The notes under the pieces were generated by a model. The model was not told the origin of the DNA. It ran no database searches and saw only the letters and a program-made list of their open reading frames with translations. A DNA stretch of 64,000 nucleotides, from NCBI RefSeq assembly GCF_036174265.1, contig NZ_CP108055.1, positions 3,534,001-3,598,000 of the forward strand. Reading direction: 5' to 3'. Both the position numbers and the translations under genes were made by a program. Position 1 is the stretch's first letter; each line of letters opens with the position of its first letter. Source of the DNA: Streptomyces sp. NBC_00285 (GTDB lineage: Bacteria > Actinomycetota > Actinomycetes > Streptomycetales > Streptomycetaceae). Positions 25,756 to 34,053 of this stretch are shown piece after piece.

Positions 25756-26427
25756 ATGAGTGACACTCCGGAGCCGTCCGGCCACCCCGAACTCCTCGTT
25801 GCCGAACCGCTTGTCTGCACCGAGATCAAGATCGGGTACGCGCGGGTGTCCAGCGGCGGACAGAAGCTCGACCGGCAGATCGACGCCCTCACCACCGCCG
25901 GATGCCGGAAGATCTTCTCGGACAAGAAGTCCGGAAAGAACGCCCTCCGCCCGGAATTGAAGGCGTGCCACGCCTTTCTCGACGCTGGCGACACCCTCGT
26001 CGTCCCGTCGCTCGACCGCTACGGCCGCAGCCTCCAGGACCTCATCAACATGGTCGCCGAACTCCGGACGCGCGGGATCGGCTTCACCTCGCTGCACGAG
26101 AACCTCGACACCACCACCCCCGGCGGCCGACTCGTCTTCCACGTCTTCGCCGCTCTGGCGGAGTTCATCCGCGAACTCATCGTCCAGGGCACCCGCGAGG
26201 GCCTGGCCGCCGCCCGCGCCCGCGGCCGGGTCGGCGGGCGCCCCACCGTCGCTACCGAGGAAGTCATCCGCGCCGCCCGCGACCTGCTGCCCGACCCCGG
26301 CCGCTCCATCACCTCGATCGCCAAAATGCTGGGCATCTCCCCGGGCACCCTCTACAACCACATCCCCGACCTCCAAGACCTGCGCGCCTCCGCCGTCCCC
26401 CACCAGCTCGACGCTGCGGAACGGTGA
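25756..26427 (+). CDS. Serine recombinase (resolvase/invertase family)
   Basis: The product has 223 aa. The catalytic block IGYARVSSGGQKLDRQIDAL contains the nucleophile Ser near residue 34. The rest of the resolvase domain follows (SLDRYGRSLQDLINMVAELR, then EFIRELIVQGTREGLAAARARG), ending in a helix-turn-helix (ITSIAKMLGISPGTLYNHIP). Length and architecture are those of small resolvases or invertases, not of large phage integrases. It probably resolves or inverts DNA in element 2 and does not explain the tRNA-site integrations. Confidence 0.9.
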   Translation: MSDTPEPSGHPELLVAEPLVCTEIKIGYARVSSGGQKLDRQIDALTTAGCRKIFSDKKSGKNALRPELKACHAFLDAGDTLVVPSLDRYGRSLQDLINMVAELRTRGIGFTSLHENLDTTTPGGRLVFHVFAALAEFIRELIVQGTREGLAAARARGRVGGRPTVATEEVIRAARDLLPDPGRSITSIAKMLGISPGTLYNHIPDLQDLRASAVPHQLDAAER

Positions 26428-26442
26428 CCCCACGTGCCGCTC

Positions 26443-26775
26443 CGTCCCTAGAACCGCGAGCGTTGTCCCGCCGACTGGCCGGACATCTCCAACGCCATCA
26501 ACGAACGCGCCGGCTGGCGGTGCGAGTGTGAAGGCGAGTGCGGACGCGGCAGTCACCCCGGCCGGTGTCCCAACCGGCACGGACAGCCCGTGTACGGCAC
26601 CGGTTCGCGGGTCATCCTGACGACGAGAGCGCGCACCTCGACCACACGCCGGAGAACTGTCACCCGGCCAACCTCAAAGCCATGCCAGGGCTGCCACCTG
26701 CACTACGACCGTAACCACCACACCCGCACCCGGGCCCAGACCCGGCATATCGCGCTCGAAACGGCGGGCAGCTGA
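26443..26775 (+). pseudogene. HNH-endonuclease relic with compensating frameshifts
   Basis: The frame reads WRCECEGECGRGSHPGRCPN and YGTGSRVILT, then a shifted frame gives AHLDHTPENCHPANLKAM, and the first frame returns with QGCHLHYDRNHH. This is the zinc-finger HNH layout with Cys pairs and the His-Asp-His core, split by two frameshifts. It is probably phage debris. From 26776 to 27332 I see no gene, only the lead-in to att copy 3. Confidence 0.65.
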
Positions 26776-27332
26776 CGTTTGAGTTGTAGGCGAACGTAGC
26801 AAGATCAACCCGGCGGACAGCATCACCCCACCGGAGCAGTGGAACCCGGCGCCCCCCGACGCGACAGCCGGGCCATCAACCTGCCCACGACCAACCGACA
26901 ACAGAGAAACGGCCCGCCGGAGAAACCGACGGACCGTCATGCAAGATCGAGGCTAAGGCCGCTACACCTGCGTTCCGGGCCGTTTCCTGTTGGGGCAGTT
27001 TCCTTGGACCCTCGCCAGACCTACTGCCCGGAAGCCGCAGGCCCCGGCCGTCACACAAAACGCCCTGAGTCACCCGCAGACGACTTGTCGGACAACGCAT
27101 CCGGCGCACTTCACGGGCACCTCCGGCCTCAGGAGGGCCTCAATACATGCTTTGCCGCAGCAGAGCCGAGCAGAACCCGTCTCAGCGATTGCACGTCCAT
27201 GCAGGTCAGAGAGTCATCAGCCGAAGCAGACCAACGTGGCATCAAACTCACGAGCAGCGGATTCAGTCCGTTCAGGGAAAGTTGACACCCCGACAGGACA
27301 AAATGAACGTTTCCGCAGGTCAGAAACCTGCG

Positions 27333-27384
27333 CAGGTGGGGCGGGTGGGACTCGAACCCACGGCCGACGGATTATGAGTCCTTT
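27333..27384 (-). repeat. att-like tRNA 3'-half core, copy 3 (prophage end)
   Basis: The same 52-bp core as at 6999 and 13273. GCAGGTCAG repeats are at 27201 and 27315, and GCAGGCCAG is at 27433, with 114 and 118 spacing. Beyond the core the sequence departs from copies 1 and 2, as expected where a different element begins. The prophage genes start just to the right, so this is probably its distal att site; the intact tRNA would then lie beyond the right edge. From 27385 to 27701 I see no gene. Confidence 0.85.
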
Positions 27385-27701
27385 TAGGTCTTTCAGTCCC
27401 TGCCCTGATCTTGCTTCATTCTTCCCTTTTTCGCAGGCCAGGAGGCCGAGAGTGATCGACCCTTGCTTTGGCCTTCCTGATCCTTCCCGGTCCTTCTGTC
27501 CACTACGTGTCCACTAGCCGCCCGTGCGGCATCGTCGGCGAGCACCAATGGCACGGCCACGAGTTCGGAAACGCAGGTCACAGTGGCGACGAGTCGGGAG
27601 GATTGAACTCGCGAGCAGCGGAGTGCCTTACCGATGGGAAAGAACTAGCCCTCTTCGCCCGAGGGTCGAGCCGCGCGGCTTTCTGCAGGCCAGCCGTGTT
27701 C

Positions 27702-28241
27702 TCACAGAATATCTCGCGCCACGCGCCCGTCCGGTGATGCGGTGCGATCTATGTCCGCCGTGGTCTCTGCAAGGTCGAGACTGTGGACTGCCGCTATCTC
27801 GGCCTCCAGTCCCTGACGAGCCCGTGCGAGGCGCGCACGGTGTTTGCGCAAGGCGCGCCTCGTGTCCGCGAGGACCTTCTTCTGTCGCTTCTCCAGTTCC
27901 GTGAGTCGGGTGATCTGCCGTTCGTGGTGGGAGATCTGTTCGGATCGGATGACGGCTGAGGGCCGGTGGGGTCCCGTCTTTCGGGCGGTGCCGCGCTCCT
28001 TGTTCAGCTGGGCGTGTGCGAAGTCGAGGAGCTCGTTGCGGGGCACGTACTTCGCGCGTCCGGCGCCGATGCCCATCAGCAGCGCGATCTTGGGGAAGTT
28101 GGCATGGCGCTTGGCCCAGTTGCTGACGGTAGAGCGTGTGACGCCAACGAGGGCGGCTGCGCTGGAGAGGTGGACCAACTCGCCTTCACGGCCTTGGAAT
28201 TCGGGGCGGAGCCAGACGACGGATTCGGCCGGTGTGGTCAT
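27702..28241 (-). CDS. Phage helix-turn-helix/coiled-coil protein
   Basis: The product has 179 aa. Residues 23-50 (VHLSSAAALVGVTRSTVSNW) form a MerR/AlpA-like helix-turn-helix. Residues about 100-155 are a charged coiled coil (ITRLTELEKRQKKVLADTRR). The ribosome site GGAGAAAG lies nine bases before ATG. It is the last gene of the prophage before att copy 3, and could be a regulator or a partition or excision factor. The exact role is not known. Confidence 0.7.
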   Translation of the reverse strand: MTTPAESVVWLRPEFQGREGELVHLSSAAALVGVTRSTVSNWAKRHANFPKIALLMGIGAGRAKYVPRNELLDFAHAQLNKERGTARKTGPHRPSAVIRSEQISHHERQITRLTELEKRQKKVLADTRRALRKHRARLARARQGLEAEIAAVHSLDLAETTADIDRTASPDGRVARDIL

Positions 28242-28300
28242 GCGCGGGTCTTTCTCCTCGGCGCGGCCCCGGCGGGGCCGGGGCCGCGGGGGCTAGTAGT

Positions 28301-29407
28301 TCAGTTCTTGTGGGCGTCGTTGCTGCAGGCGCGGGCTTGGCGTTCAGCCTTCGCCTTGCGGGCGATGGGCAGGAGTGTCGTGGCGTCGAGTCCGTGGTTG
28401 ATCGCGCCGTGGATGGCGTCGGCGAATTCGTCGTTGGGATCGAGGGTCAAGGCGCGCTGGAGGGCGAAGCGTGCGGTGGATTGGTCGTCCTGGCGCCAGG
28501 CGACGGCGGCGAGGAGGCTGAGTGCGGGGACGGCTGCGGCCTCGTACGGGGGGAGGGAGTGGCGGGCGAGGAAGGCCCACAGGCGGCGGGTGTGGGGGAG
28601 GTCGTCGTCCTCGATGTGTTCGAGGCCGTGGTCTTGGGCCCATTCGTCGTTGAGGCCGTAGATGAGTCGGGCGGTGATGTCGTGGGCGAGTTCGGTGGCG
28701 CCGTTGCGGAAGTCGCGTATCGCGGTCTCCAGGAGCGTGTGGGTGGCCTGCAGCACTGTGCCGTCGTCGGATGACGTGGCGCAGTGCTGGGCCCAGGCGG
28801 CGCCTTCGTTGTCGAGGGCGCGGAGCAGGTCTGCGGCGTCTTCCGGCTCGGTGGGCAGGAACTCCTGGGTGATGTCGCTGGCGCGGCGGCCGGGGGTGCG
28901 GTCGAGGCGGATCAGCTGTGCGGTCACGCTGTTGGGGTCGTCGGGGCCGGGGAGCGGCTCGCCCTCGCAGCATCCGGGGAGGTAGCACTCGTAGGCCCAC
29001 CAGTGGTTGTCGATGAGGGCGATGACCGACATGACGGGGGCTCGGCGAGCCTTGTTGAAGGCGTCAACGAAGTAGTCGGCCAGGGGCCGCATGGATTCGG
29101 CGGCCTCGGCGGAGCTCTGGCCGGGTCGGGGGGTGCCGCAGAGGAAGACGATGATGTCTAGGACGTCGTGGCGTCCGTGGTCGTGGGTGATGTGGTGAAA
29201 CTGAGTCGCGAAGGCTTCGGCGGTGGACTGCCAGGTGGCGGGGTCCTCGGGGAGCGGCAGGGTCATGGTTGGCCCGGTGCCGACGCCCGTGGCGATGCGG
29301 CCGTGGACGGCGATGGTGTCTTCGGGTTGGTGGCCGATGAGGAACGGCAGGAGTTCGGCATAGTCGCTGGGGCCGTTGACCTCGATGCGGGGGTCGGAGG
29401 TGGTCAC
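28301..29407 (-). CDS. DUF4192-family protein
   Basis: The product has 368 aa, matching the DUF4192 family common in actinobacteria and their phages. It begins with the family block YAELLPFLIGHQPEDTIAVH, and has PVMSVIALIDNHWWAYECYL in the middle and an alpha-helical TPR-like end (STARFALQRALTLDPNDEF). The GTG start at 29407 overlaps the previous stop (GTGA) and is preceded by AAGGAA. The function of the family is not established. Confidence 0.78.
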   Translation of the reverse strand: MTTSDPRIEVNGPSDYAELLPFLIGHQPEDTIAVHGRIATGVGTGPTMTLPLPEDPATWQSTAEAFATQFHHITHDHGRHDVLDIIVFLCGTPRPGQSSAEAAESMRPLADYFVDAFNKARRAPVMSVIALIDNHWWAYECYLPGCCEGEPLPGPDDPNSVTAQLIRLDRTPGRRASDITQEFLPTEPEDAADLLRALDNEGAAWAQHCATSSDDGTVLQATHTLLETAIRDFRNGATELAHDITARLIYGLNDEWAQDHGLEHIEDDDLPHTRRLWAFLARHSLPPYEAAAVPALSLLAAVAWRQDDQSTARFALQRALTLDPNDEFADAIHGAINHGLDATTLLPIARKAKAERQARACSNDAHKN

Positions 29408-29943
29408 TTCTGGGTTCCTTCCTTCGTGGTGTGGGTCTGCCGGGCGTGGGTGCCGGCCTCTGGGGTGGGCCCGTACGTGGCGGCGTGCATGCGTTTGGGT
29501 TTGGTGGTGAGCGAGCGGATGAGCCCGTCGCGCAGGACCGTGTCGATGGCCGCCGTGATGTCGCTGGTGTGCCGGAGGGCGACGATGCGGTGCCAGGTGC
29601 GGCCGGGTTGAAGGCGCGCGTCGTTGGCGGCCTGGCTCTCGGCTTCCTCCTCCGCGGTGCCGACAGAGATCGGTGGCAGTTGGGGTCCTGCGGTGATCCA
29701 GGTCTGGATGATCAGGTCGTTGCCTTGGAGGCGCAGGCCAATGCGGTGGCCTTCGGGGTGGGTGTAGGTGGCGGTGCGGTCGGGGGTGTCGGTGTCCTCC
29801 TTGGTCCACGGCTCGTCGAGGTCGGGGGCGAGTTGGTGGATCGGGTGGGCGGTGCCGGTGGGTTGGGGCTGTGTGAAGGCAGGTCGGCGCCTTCGTTGCG
29901 TGGGGGCGGCCCGGGGGTGTGCGAGGTCGTGCTCGGCGCTCAT
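29404..29943 (-). CDS. Phage hypothetical protein
   Basis: The product has 179 aa from ATG at 29943. It has a Pro-rich N-terminal third and a folded-looking remainder (RIGLRLQGNDLIIQTWITAG). I do not recognise it. It overlaps both neighbours by four bases (ATGA upstream, GTGA downstream), so it is translated as part of a tight operon with the methylase-like gene and the DUF4192 gene. Confidence 0.65.
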   Translation of the reverse strand: MSAEHDLAHPRAAPTQRRRRPAFTQPQPTGTAHPIHQLAPDLDEPWTKEDTDTPDRTATYTHPEGHRIGLRLQGNDLIIQTWITAGPQLPPISVGTAEEEAESQAANDARLQPGRTWHRIVALRHTSDITAAIDTVLRDGLIRSLTTKPKRMHAATYGPTPEAGTHARQTHTTKEGTQK

Positions 29944-30971
29944 ACGGCGGCCGGTTCGTTGGCGGTGAGCTTGTCCACGAGGCGGAAGGCGCGGCGGTGT
30001 GCGGCGATGGTGGTCGCGGTGTCGAGGTACTTGTCGCGTTGCTCGAAGGAGTCCTTGGCTTCGGCGAGTGTCTTGGCGTAGCCGCCGTCTTCGAGGGCGA
30101 GGGAGTCGGCGCAGCCGATGTAGGCGCGCGGGCCGAGGTCCCAGACGATCGTGTTGACGGCGGCGCAGGCCGCGGCGAGTGCGTCGACGTCGTTGCCGTA
30201 CCAGAGGTAGTCGTGCGGGTTGAGGCCGAGGTCGCGCAGCCGTTGGGCGACAGAGCGGAGCATGGTGCCGGAGCCGACGGCGGGTTCGCGGATGGCCATG
30301 TCGGGCTGGGCGAAGTCCTTGTCGACGAGCATGCGGGCCAGCAGGTCGGTGACGCATGGCGGTGTGTGGTACTCGCCGCGCCACTTCTTGTCGCTCTTGT
30401 GGCGTAGGCCGGTCAGGAGCGGGCTGAGGACGTCGGTCTCGGCGCGCATGTAGGGGTCGTCGTGGCCGGTCAGGTCCAACAGGCCCTGGTTGACGGCGCG
30501 TTGGGTGACGGCCTGGACGGCACGGAGCTGGTGGGGGTCGGGGTCGGGGTTCCAGGCCCAGTCGTGCAGGCGCACGGCGCGGTCGATCAGGTCGGGGCGC
30601 TCGATCCAGTGGCCGAGGTAGATCTCCTTGAAGAACTGGGGCAGTTCGTGCGGCTGGCGGCCCAGGATCCAGTCCGCGAGGCCGGTGCCGGTGTCCGGCG
30701 GCTGGCGCAGGAGCGCGAGCGCGGCGACGGTGCCGAGGGGGACGTCGATGCTGCTCCCGCCGTGGCTCTGATACCAAGCGTCCATGACGTTCTCGGCGAT
30801 CTTTCGGGCGTGGTCGTGGGGGTCGCGCGGGGCAAAGGCCTTGCGCCAGGTGGTCTTGGCGGGGCGTACGGCGGCCTTCGATTTGGGCGGGGCCTTCTTC
30901 GCCCAGCTGGGTGCGGGCCGGGCCGCGGCGGGGGTGGCAGCTCGCGGCAGGAATATGTCGTCGTCTGGCAT
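29940..30971 (-). CDS. N-6 DNA methylase-like protein
   Basis: The product has 343 aa resembling type I or type IIG N6-adenine methylases. RGEYHTPPCVTDLLARMLV and the AdoMet motif EPAVGSGTMLRSVAQ are clear, and GNDVDALAAACAAVN follows. The catalytic NPPY/F motif is not found after motif I; YIGCADSLALEDGGY lies where it might be expected. It may bind DNA and AdoMet without methylating, or act in phage regulation. It is the first gene of a tight three-gene run. Confidence 0.72.
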   Translation of the reverse strand: MPDDDIFLPRAATPAAARPAPSWAKKAPPKSKAAVRPAKTTWRKAFAPRDPHDHARKIAENVMDAWYQSHGGSSIDVPLGTVAALALLRQPPDTGTGLADWILGRQPHELPQFFKEIYLGHWIERPDLIDRAVRLHDWAWNPDPDPHQLRAVQAVTQRAVNQGLLDLTGHDDPYMRAETDVLSPLLTGLRHKSDKKWRGEYHTPPCVTDLLARMLVDKDFAQPDMAIREPAVGSGTMLRSVAQRLRDLGLNPHDYLWYGNDVDALAAACAAVNTIVWDLGPRAYIGCADSLALEDGGYAKTLAEAKDSFEQRDKYLDTATTIAAHRRAFRLVDKLTANEPAAV

Positions 30972-31053
30972 GGGGGTCCTCTGGGTGCGCGCATGGGGCC
31001 GCCCCGGTGCGCGGTGCGCGGCCGGGGCGGCGGTGGGGCTGCGGTGTCGGGTT

Positions 31054-31356
31054 TCAGTCGGCCTCGTGATGGGCCTGGAGTTGGGCCACGGCGGCGCGTA
31101 TCTCGACGGCTTCGGCCGCTTCGGGGTGACCGGTCTGGCGCAGGCCGGTGACCAGGAACATCAGGGCCAGCTCGTCGACGCCCATGTCGGCGATCAGCTC
31201 CTCGAAGCTGAAGTGCCTGAGCGCGGCGGGGCGGTGGTCGTAGCCGAGGCGCAGGGTCTTCTCGATCTCCGTGAGGGTGTTGGCCCTCTGTTCTTCGGTG
31301 AGGTCTAGGAGGGAGGACCATGCGGCGAGCGTGTCGTCGTCTGCCGGGAACTTCAC
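31054..31356 (-). CDS. Phage hypothetical protein, about 100 aa
   Basis: GTG at 31356 gives VKFPADDDTLAAWSSLLDLT and an acidic helical protein with FEELIADMGVDELALMFLVT and GHPEAAEAVEIRAAVAQLQA. A weak AAAGG ribosome site precedes the start. No known domain is recognised. A longer overlapping frame was rejected because its N-terminal part is Arg- and Pro-rich shadow sequence. Confidence 0.6.
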   Translation of the reverse strand: MKFPADDDTLAAWSSLLDLTEEQRANTLTEIEKTLRLGYDHRPAALRHFSFEELIADMGVDELALMFLVTGLRQTGHPEAAEAVEIRAAVAQLQAHHEAD

Positions 31357-31424
31357 GTGCAGTTGGCCTTTCTGGGTCGGCCGCCCCGGCCCGCGTACGC
31401 CGGCCTGGAGCGGGTCGGGTGCGG

Positions 31425-32051
31425 TCAGGAGGAGAAGGGGTCGTTGCGGTGGTCGGGGTGGACGACGGCCCACAGCCCGGAGGGCATGGGTTCGGTGATG
31501 ACGCCCCATCCGGCCCAGCGCATGACGGCGAGGTAGCCGAGCGGTCCGCCGGCGAAGCCGGTGCGGTCGCCGCAGTCCGGGTCGGGCGCGATGAAAATCC
31601 AGCCGGGCAACGCGTCGCATGCAGGCAAGACCTGGAAGCCGGGGCGCAGCTCGCGTGTGCCGTCGGTGACGATGGGCGGCAGTCCGGCGGCGTCGAGGAT
31701 GCGGATGGCCTGCTGGACGTGGGGGTGGTCGTGGTGCTCGGGGAGCGTTCCGACGCCCTTGCGGATGATCTGCCGGGGCGGCTTTGCGCCTTGGCTGGCG
31801 TGGTAGATGTCCATGAGGAGCAACGCGTCCTCGATGCGCCCGGCGAAGCGCAGGGCGAGGTTGGCGACGACGGCAACGACATGGCGGTCGCTGCCTATGA
31901 GGCGCCGAAATTGCTCGTCGGTCATGTGCTGGAACTGGTTGGCGCGTATGACCGCGTGGGAGCGGGATGCCGTGCGCAGGGCGCGGGCGACATATTCGGG
32001 TTCGGTGCCGATGTGGTTGGCGAGGGTCTGAATTCCTCGGGTGAAGGTCAT
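31425..32051 (-). CDS. Phage hypothetical protein, 208 aa
   Basis: The ATG at 32051 is preceded by CTTGGAGACC, part of the leader motif shared by several early genes. The product has a helical N-terminal half (GTEPEYVARALRTASRSHAV) and a C-terminal half with DALPGWIFIAPDPDCGD and a Trp-rich MRWAGWGVITEP segment. I do not recognise a family. Confidence 0.65.
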   Translation of the reverse strand: MTFTRGIQTLANHIGTEPEYVARALRTASRSHAVIRANQFQHMTDEQFRRLIGSDRHVVAVVANLALRFAGRIEDALLLMDIYHASQGAKPPRQIIRKGVGTLPEHHDHPHVQQAIRILDAAGLPPIVTDGTRELRPGFQVLPACDALPGWIFIAPDPDCGDRTGFAGGPLGYLAVMRWAGWGVITEPMPSGLWAVVHPDHRNDPFSS

Positions 32052-32140
32052 GCGGTGGTCTCCAAGAGGACGCTTGCGCGTATGGGTGCGCCCCCGGCCA
32101 TGAGGCCGGGGGCGCGGAGTGATCTGGGGGCTGGTGCCGC

Positions 32141-32239
32141 CTAGCGGCGTCGACCGCCGCATCCGGCGTGGCCGCAGCCTCCGCAGAAGCCGCCGGGCCG
32201 GTTGCACTCGCAGCCGCAGCCGTTGTTCTGGATTCGCAT
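32141..32239 (-). CDS. 32-residue Cys/Gly-rich microprotein
   Basis: A very short frame, ATG at 32239 to TAG at 32141. It begins MRIQNNGCGCECNRPGGFCG and ends GGRRR, with six Cys in 20 residues (C-x-C-x-C, then C-x-x-C, then one more). AAAGGGATTGGAA precedes the ATG, and a good promoter lies about 50 bases upstream (32286-32313). It could bind zinc or another metal, or be processed. Nothing else explains this stretch. Confidence 0.6.
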   Translation of the reverse strand: MRIQNNGCGCECNRPGGFCGGCGHAGCGGRRR

Positions 32240-32281
32240 TTCCAATCCCTTTCCAATTCGGGCGATTCCCGAATTCCTTAG

Positions 32282-32313
32282 TTATATCTTAATGGCAGAT
32301 ACCCCAAAAGCAA
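32282..32313 (-). promoter_or_regulatory. Early promoter for the Cys-rich microprotein
   Basis: On the minus strand TTGCTT is followed by a 16-base spacer and TAAGAT. It lies in an AT-rich island of about 100 bases, unusual for this genome. The downstream TGCCATTAAGATATAA block is shared with the promoter at 38819-38850. Confidence 0.65.
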
Positions 32314-32357
32314 TATCCACCCATTCGAATTAGAATTTAATTTCCGCAATTCAATTC

Positions 32358-32996
32358 CTAATTCGCCGATGCGGGAATGAGGTCGGGCCAGCGCACTGCC
32401 TCCAGGGCGCGGCGATGAGAGTCGGGCACTGGCACGGTGGGATAGCCGAGCCAGTCGAGACCCATGGCGGCGAGGATCGTGGCGTCGGCCTGGTCGTAGC
32501 GGCCGGGCCCGTCGCATGCGACGCCGTACCGCTCGACGGCCACCGCGCGCACCATGCCCTTCGCTACCCGGGCACGGTCCTTGCGCGGGTAGTCCTGGGC
32601 GGGGTTGGCGCGGCCGGTCGCGTAGATCGTGCGGCCGTGCGGGGTCACGACGGCGTACGGGATGCGGCACCGCCACAGGTACTGGGTGACCAGCCACCAG
32701 AGTCCGGCCAGCTCGTGATGGCCGGCCTGCCCGCCCTGGGCGTACGCGGCCCCCTCGACCACCACGAGGTCCGCGCCGTCCGTGCCGACCTTGACGTTGA
32801 GCGCGACCGCCGCCAGCAGCCAGTCCAGCCGTTCGTGGCTGCGGCGACGCCCGGGCCGGAACGCACGCGCCCAATCACTTCCGGCGATGCCCGTCGAGGC
32901 CAGCGACAGGTCAAGACCGACGACGCACGGCTGCCACTCCCCCGTCGCCTGAACGCTGGGCAGGGTCACCGGGGCGCTCTGGAGCTCGGCGGTCAC
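32358..32996 (-). CDS. RuvC-like Holliday junction resolvase
   Basis: The product has 212 aa from GTG at 32996. The RNase H-like fold motifs are visible: VGLDLSLASTGIAG (first Asp), VVVEGAAYAQG (Glu) and YDQADATILAAMGLDWLG (C-terminal acidic pair). Phages use such enzymes to resolve branched DNA before packaging. The start overlaps the upstream stop by four bases. The AT-rich promoter region for the next gene lies directly downstream. Confidence 0.78.
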   Translation of the reverse strand: MTAELQSAPVTLPSVQATGEWQPCVVGLDLSLASTGIAGSDWARAFRPGRRRSHERLDWLLAAVALNVKVGTDGADLVVVEGAAYAQGGQAGHHELAGLWWLVTQYLWRCRIPYAVVTPHGRTIYATGRANPAQDYPRKDRARVAKGMVRAVAVERYGVACDGPGRYDQADATILAAMGLDWLGYPTVPVPDSHRRALEAVRWPDLIPASAN

Positions 32997-33493
32997 CGAG
33001 AGCCCCCACCGGTCGCCGCGCGGTGCTTGGTGATCAGTCGCTCGGCCTCGGCGATCGCCGGTTCCCTGCGCCGGTCGGTCCACTCGCCGTCGTAGCTGCC
33101 GGCCGGGCCCCACAGGTACCAGCCGGTGTCGTGGTAGCCGTCGTTCGGGTTCCTGCGGCGGTGGCCCAGCTCCCACCAGCCGTCACGCCAGCGCCACAGG
33201 CGATTCGCGTCCGCGTCGCGTACCCAACCTGCGCGCTCGGCCAGGGCCTGGAGGCGGGCCAACTCGGTGCGCAGCATGGCCGATTCGGCTGCGGCGTCCA
33301 GGTCTCGCGGGGTGGCACGTTCGGCATGGCCGGTCCGGTGTGCGGGTGATGTGGGGTGCAGGCCGAGTTGCTGCACGGCGTCGTCCCTCTGGCGGGCGAC
33401 GCGGAGCAGCAGGCGGGCGGCGCCGTGCATACCTCGTTCTTCGAGCCACCTTGCGGTGGCGTCGATCTCGACCCCTACGGATCGGTCGTTCAT
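32993..33493 (-). CDS. Phage hypothetical protein, 166 aa
   Basis: From ATG at 33493. The first half is helical (ARWLEERGMHGAARLLLRVA) and the second is rich in Trp and Gly, with NRLWRWRDGWWELGHRRR and a GWYLWGPAGSYDGEW segment. It overlaps the RuvC-like gene by four bases. No family is recognised. The Trp-rich part may be a small binding fold. Confidence 0.65.
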   Translation of the reverse strand: MNDRSVGVEIDATARWLEERGMHGAARLLLRVARQRDDAVQQLGLHPTSPAHRTGHAERATPRDLDAAAESAMLRTELARLQALAERAGWVRDADANRLWRWRDGWWELGHRRRNPNDGYHDTGWYLWGPAGSYDGEWTDRRREPAIAEAERLITKHRAATGGGSR

Positions 33494-33554
33494 CGGTCGG
33501 ACTCCTTCGCGGGGCCGCCCTGGCACGGGCCGGGGCGGCCTTGGTGCACGGTGG

Positions 33555-33896
33555 TTACGGGCGAGCGGGCTTGGGGGTCTTCGGGTCCTTCCGGATGCAG
33601 ATGCCGGAGTCGGGCATCGCCCGGCGGCCCGCGACGAGTTGCTTGAAGCGCGCACCGGGGCGGAACTTCACGATTTGGCGGGCGGTGAGCTCCACGGGCT
33701 GCCCGGTCTGCGGGTTTCGGGCGGTGCGGGCGGGGCGCACCTCGGGGGTGAGGCTGCCGAAGCCGGTGACGGAGACGGTTTCACCAGCGACGACGGCGCG
33801 GACCATGGCGTCGAGGACGGCTTCGACGGCGACGGTCGCGTGAGCGCGGTCGCCGGTGGCCTGCGTGACCGCGTCGACGAGTTGGGCCTTGTTCAC
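33555..33896 (-). CDS. HU-family DNA-binding protein
   Basis: A histone-like protein of 113 aa from GTG at 33896. It begins VNKAQLVDAVTQATGDRAHA, and has the conserved VSVTGFGSLTPEVRPARTARNP and GQPVELTARQIVKFRPGARF blocks, followed by a short basic tail. It bends DNA and may help phage replication, recombination or integration. A copy of the ATGTCACCTATCTT element lies 140 bases upstream. Confidence 0.9.
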   Translation of the reverse strand: MNKAQLVDAVTQATGDRAHATVAVEAVLDAMVRAVVAGETVSVTGFGSLTPEVRPARTARNPQTGQPVELTARQIVKFRPGARFKQLVAGRRAMPDSGICIRKDPKTPKPARP

Positions 33897-34036
33897 TTCG
33901 GATTCCTTTCGATTCACGGGCTGGAGCACGGCAGTCGAGGGGCGGGCCCGCCACGCGGCGGGAAGAGGCCCCAGCCCGAGGCCGGGGTCCGTGTCGTCAC
34001 ACGCGCCTCCATAGATGCGCGATACATGATTCATAG

Positions 34037-34050
34037 ATGTCACCTATCTT
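34037..34050 (-). promoter_or_regulatory. ATGTCACCTATCTT element, copy 1
   Basis: On the minus strand AAGATAGGTGACAT, one of three copies in the early region (others at 38460 and 42479). It lies in the gap between the clamp-like gene and the HU gene. It may be a promoter core or a repressor site. Confidence 0.55.
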
Positions 34051-34053
34051 TTG

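Noticed and set aside
25756..26427. The serine recombinase as the integrase of the tRNA-site elements.
   Set aside because: It is a short resolvase/invertase type of 223 aa. Integration into tRNA 3' ends with arm repeats is typical of tyrosine integrases, which are not seen in this window.
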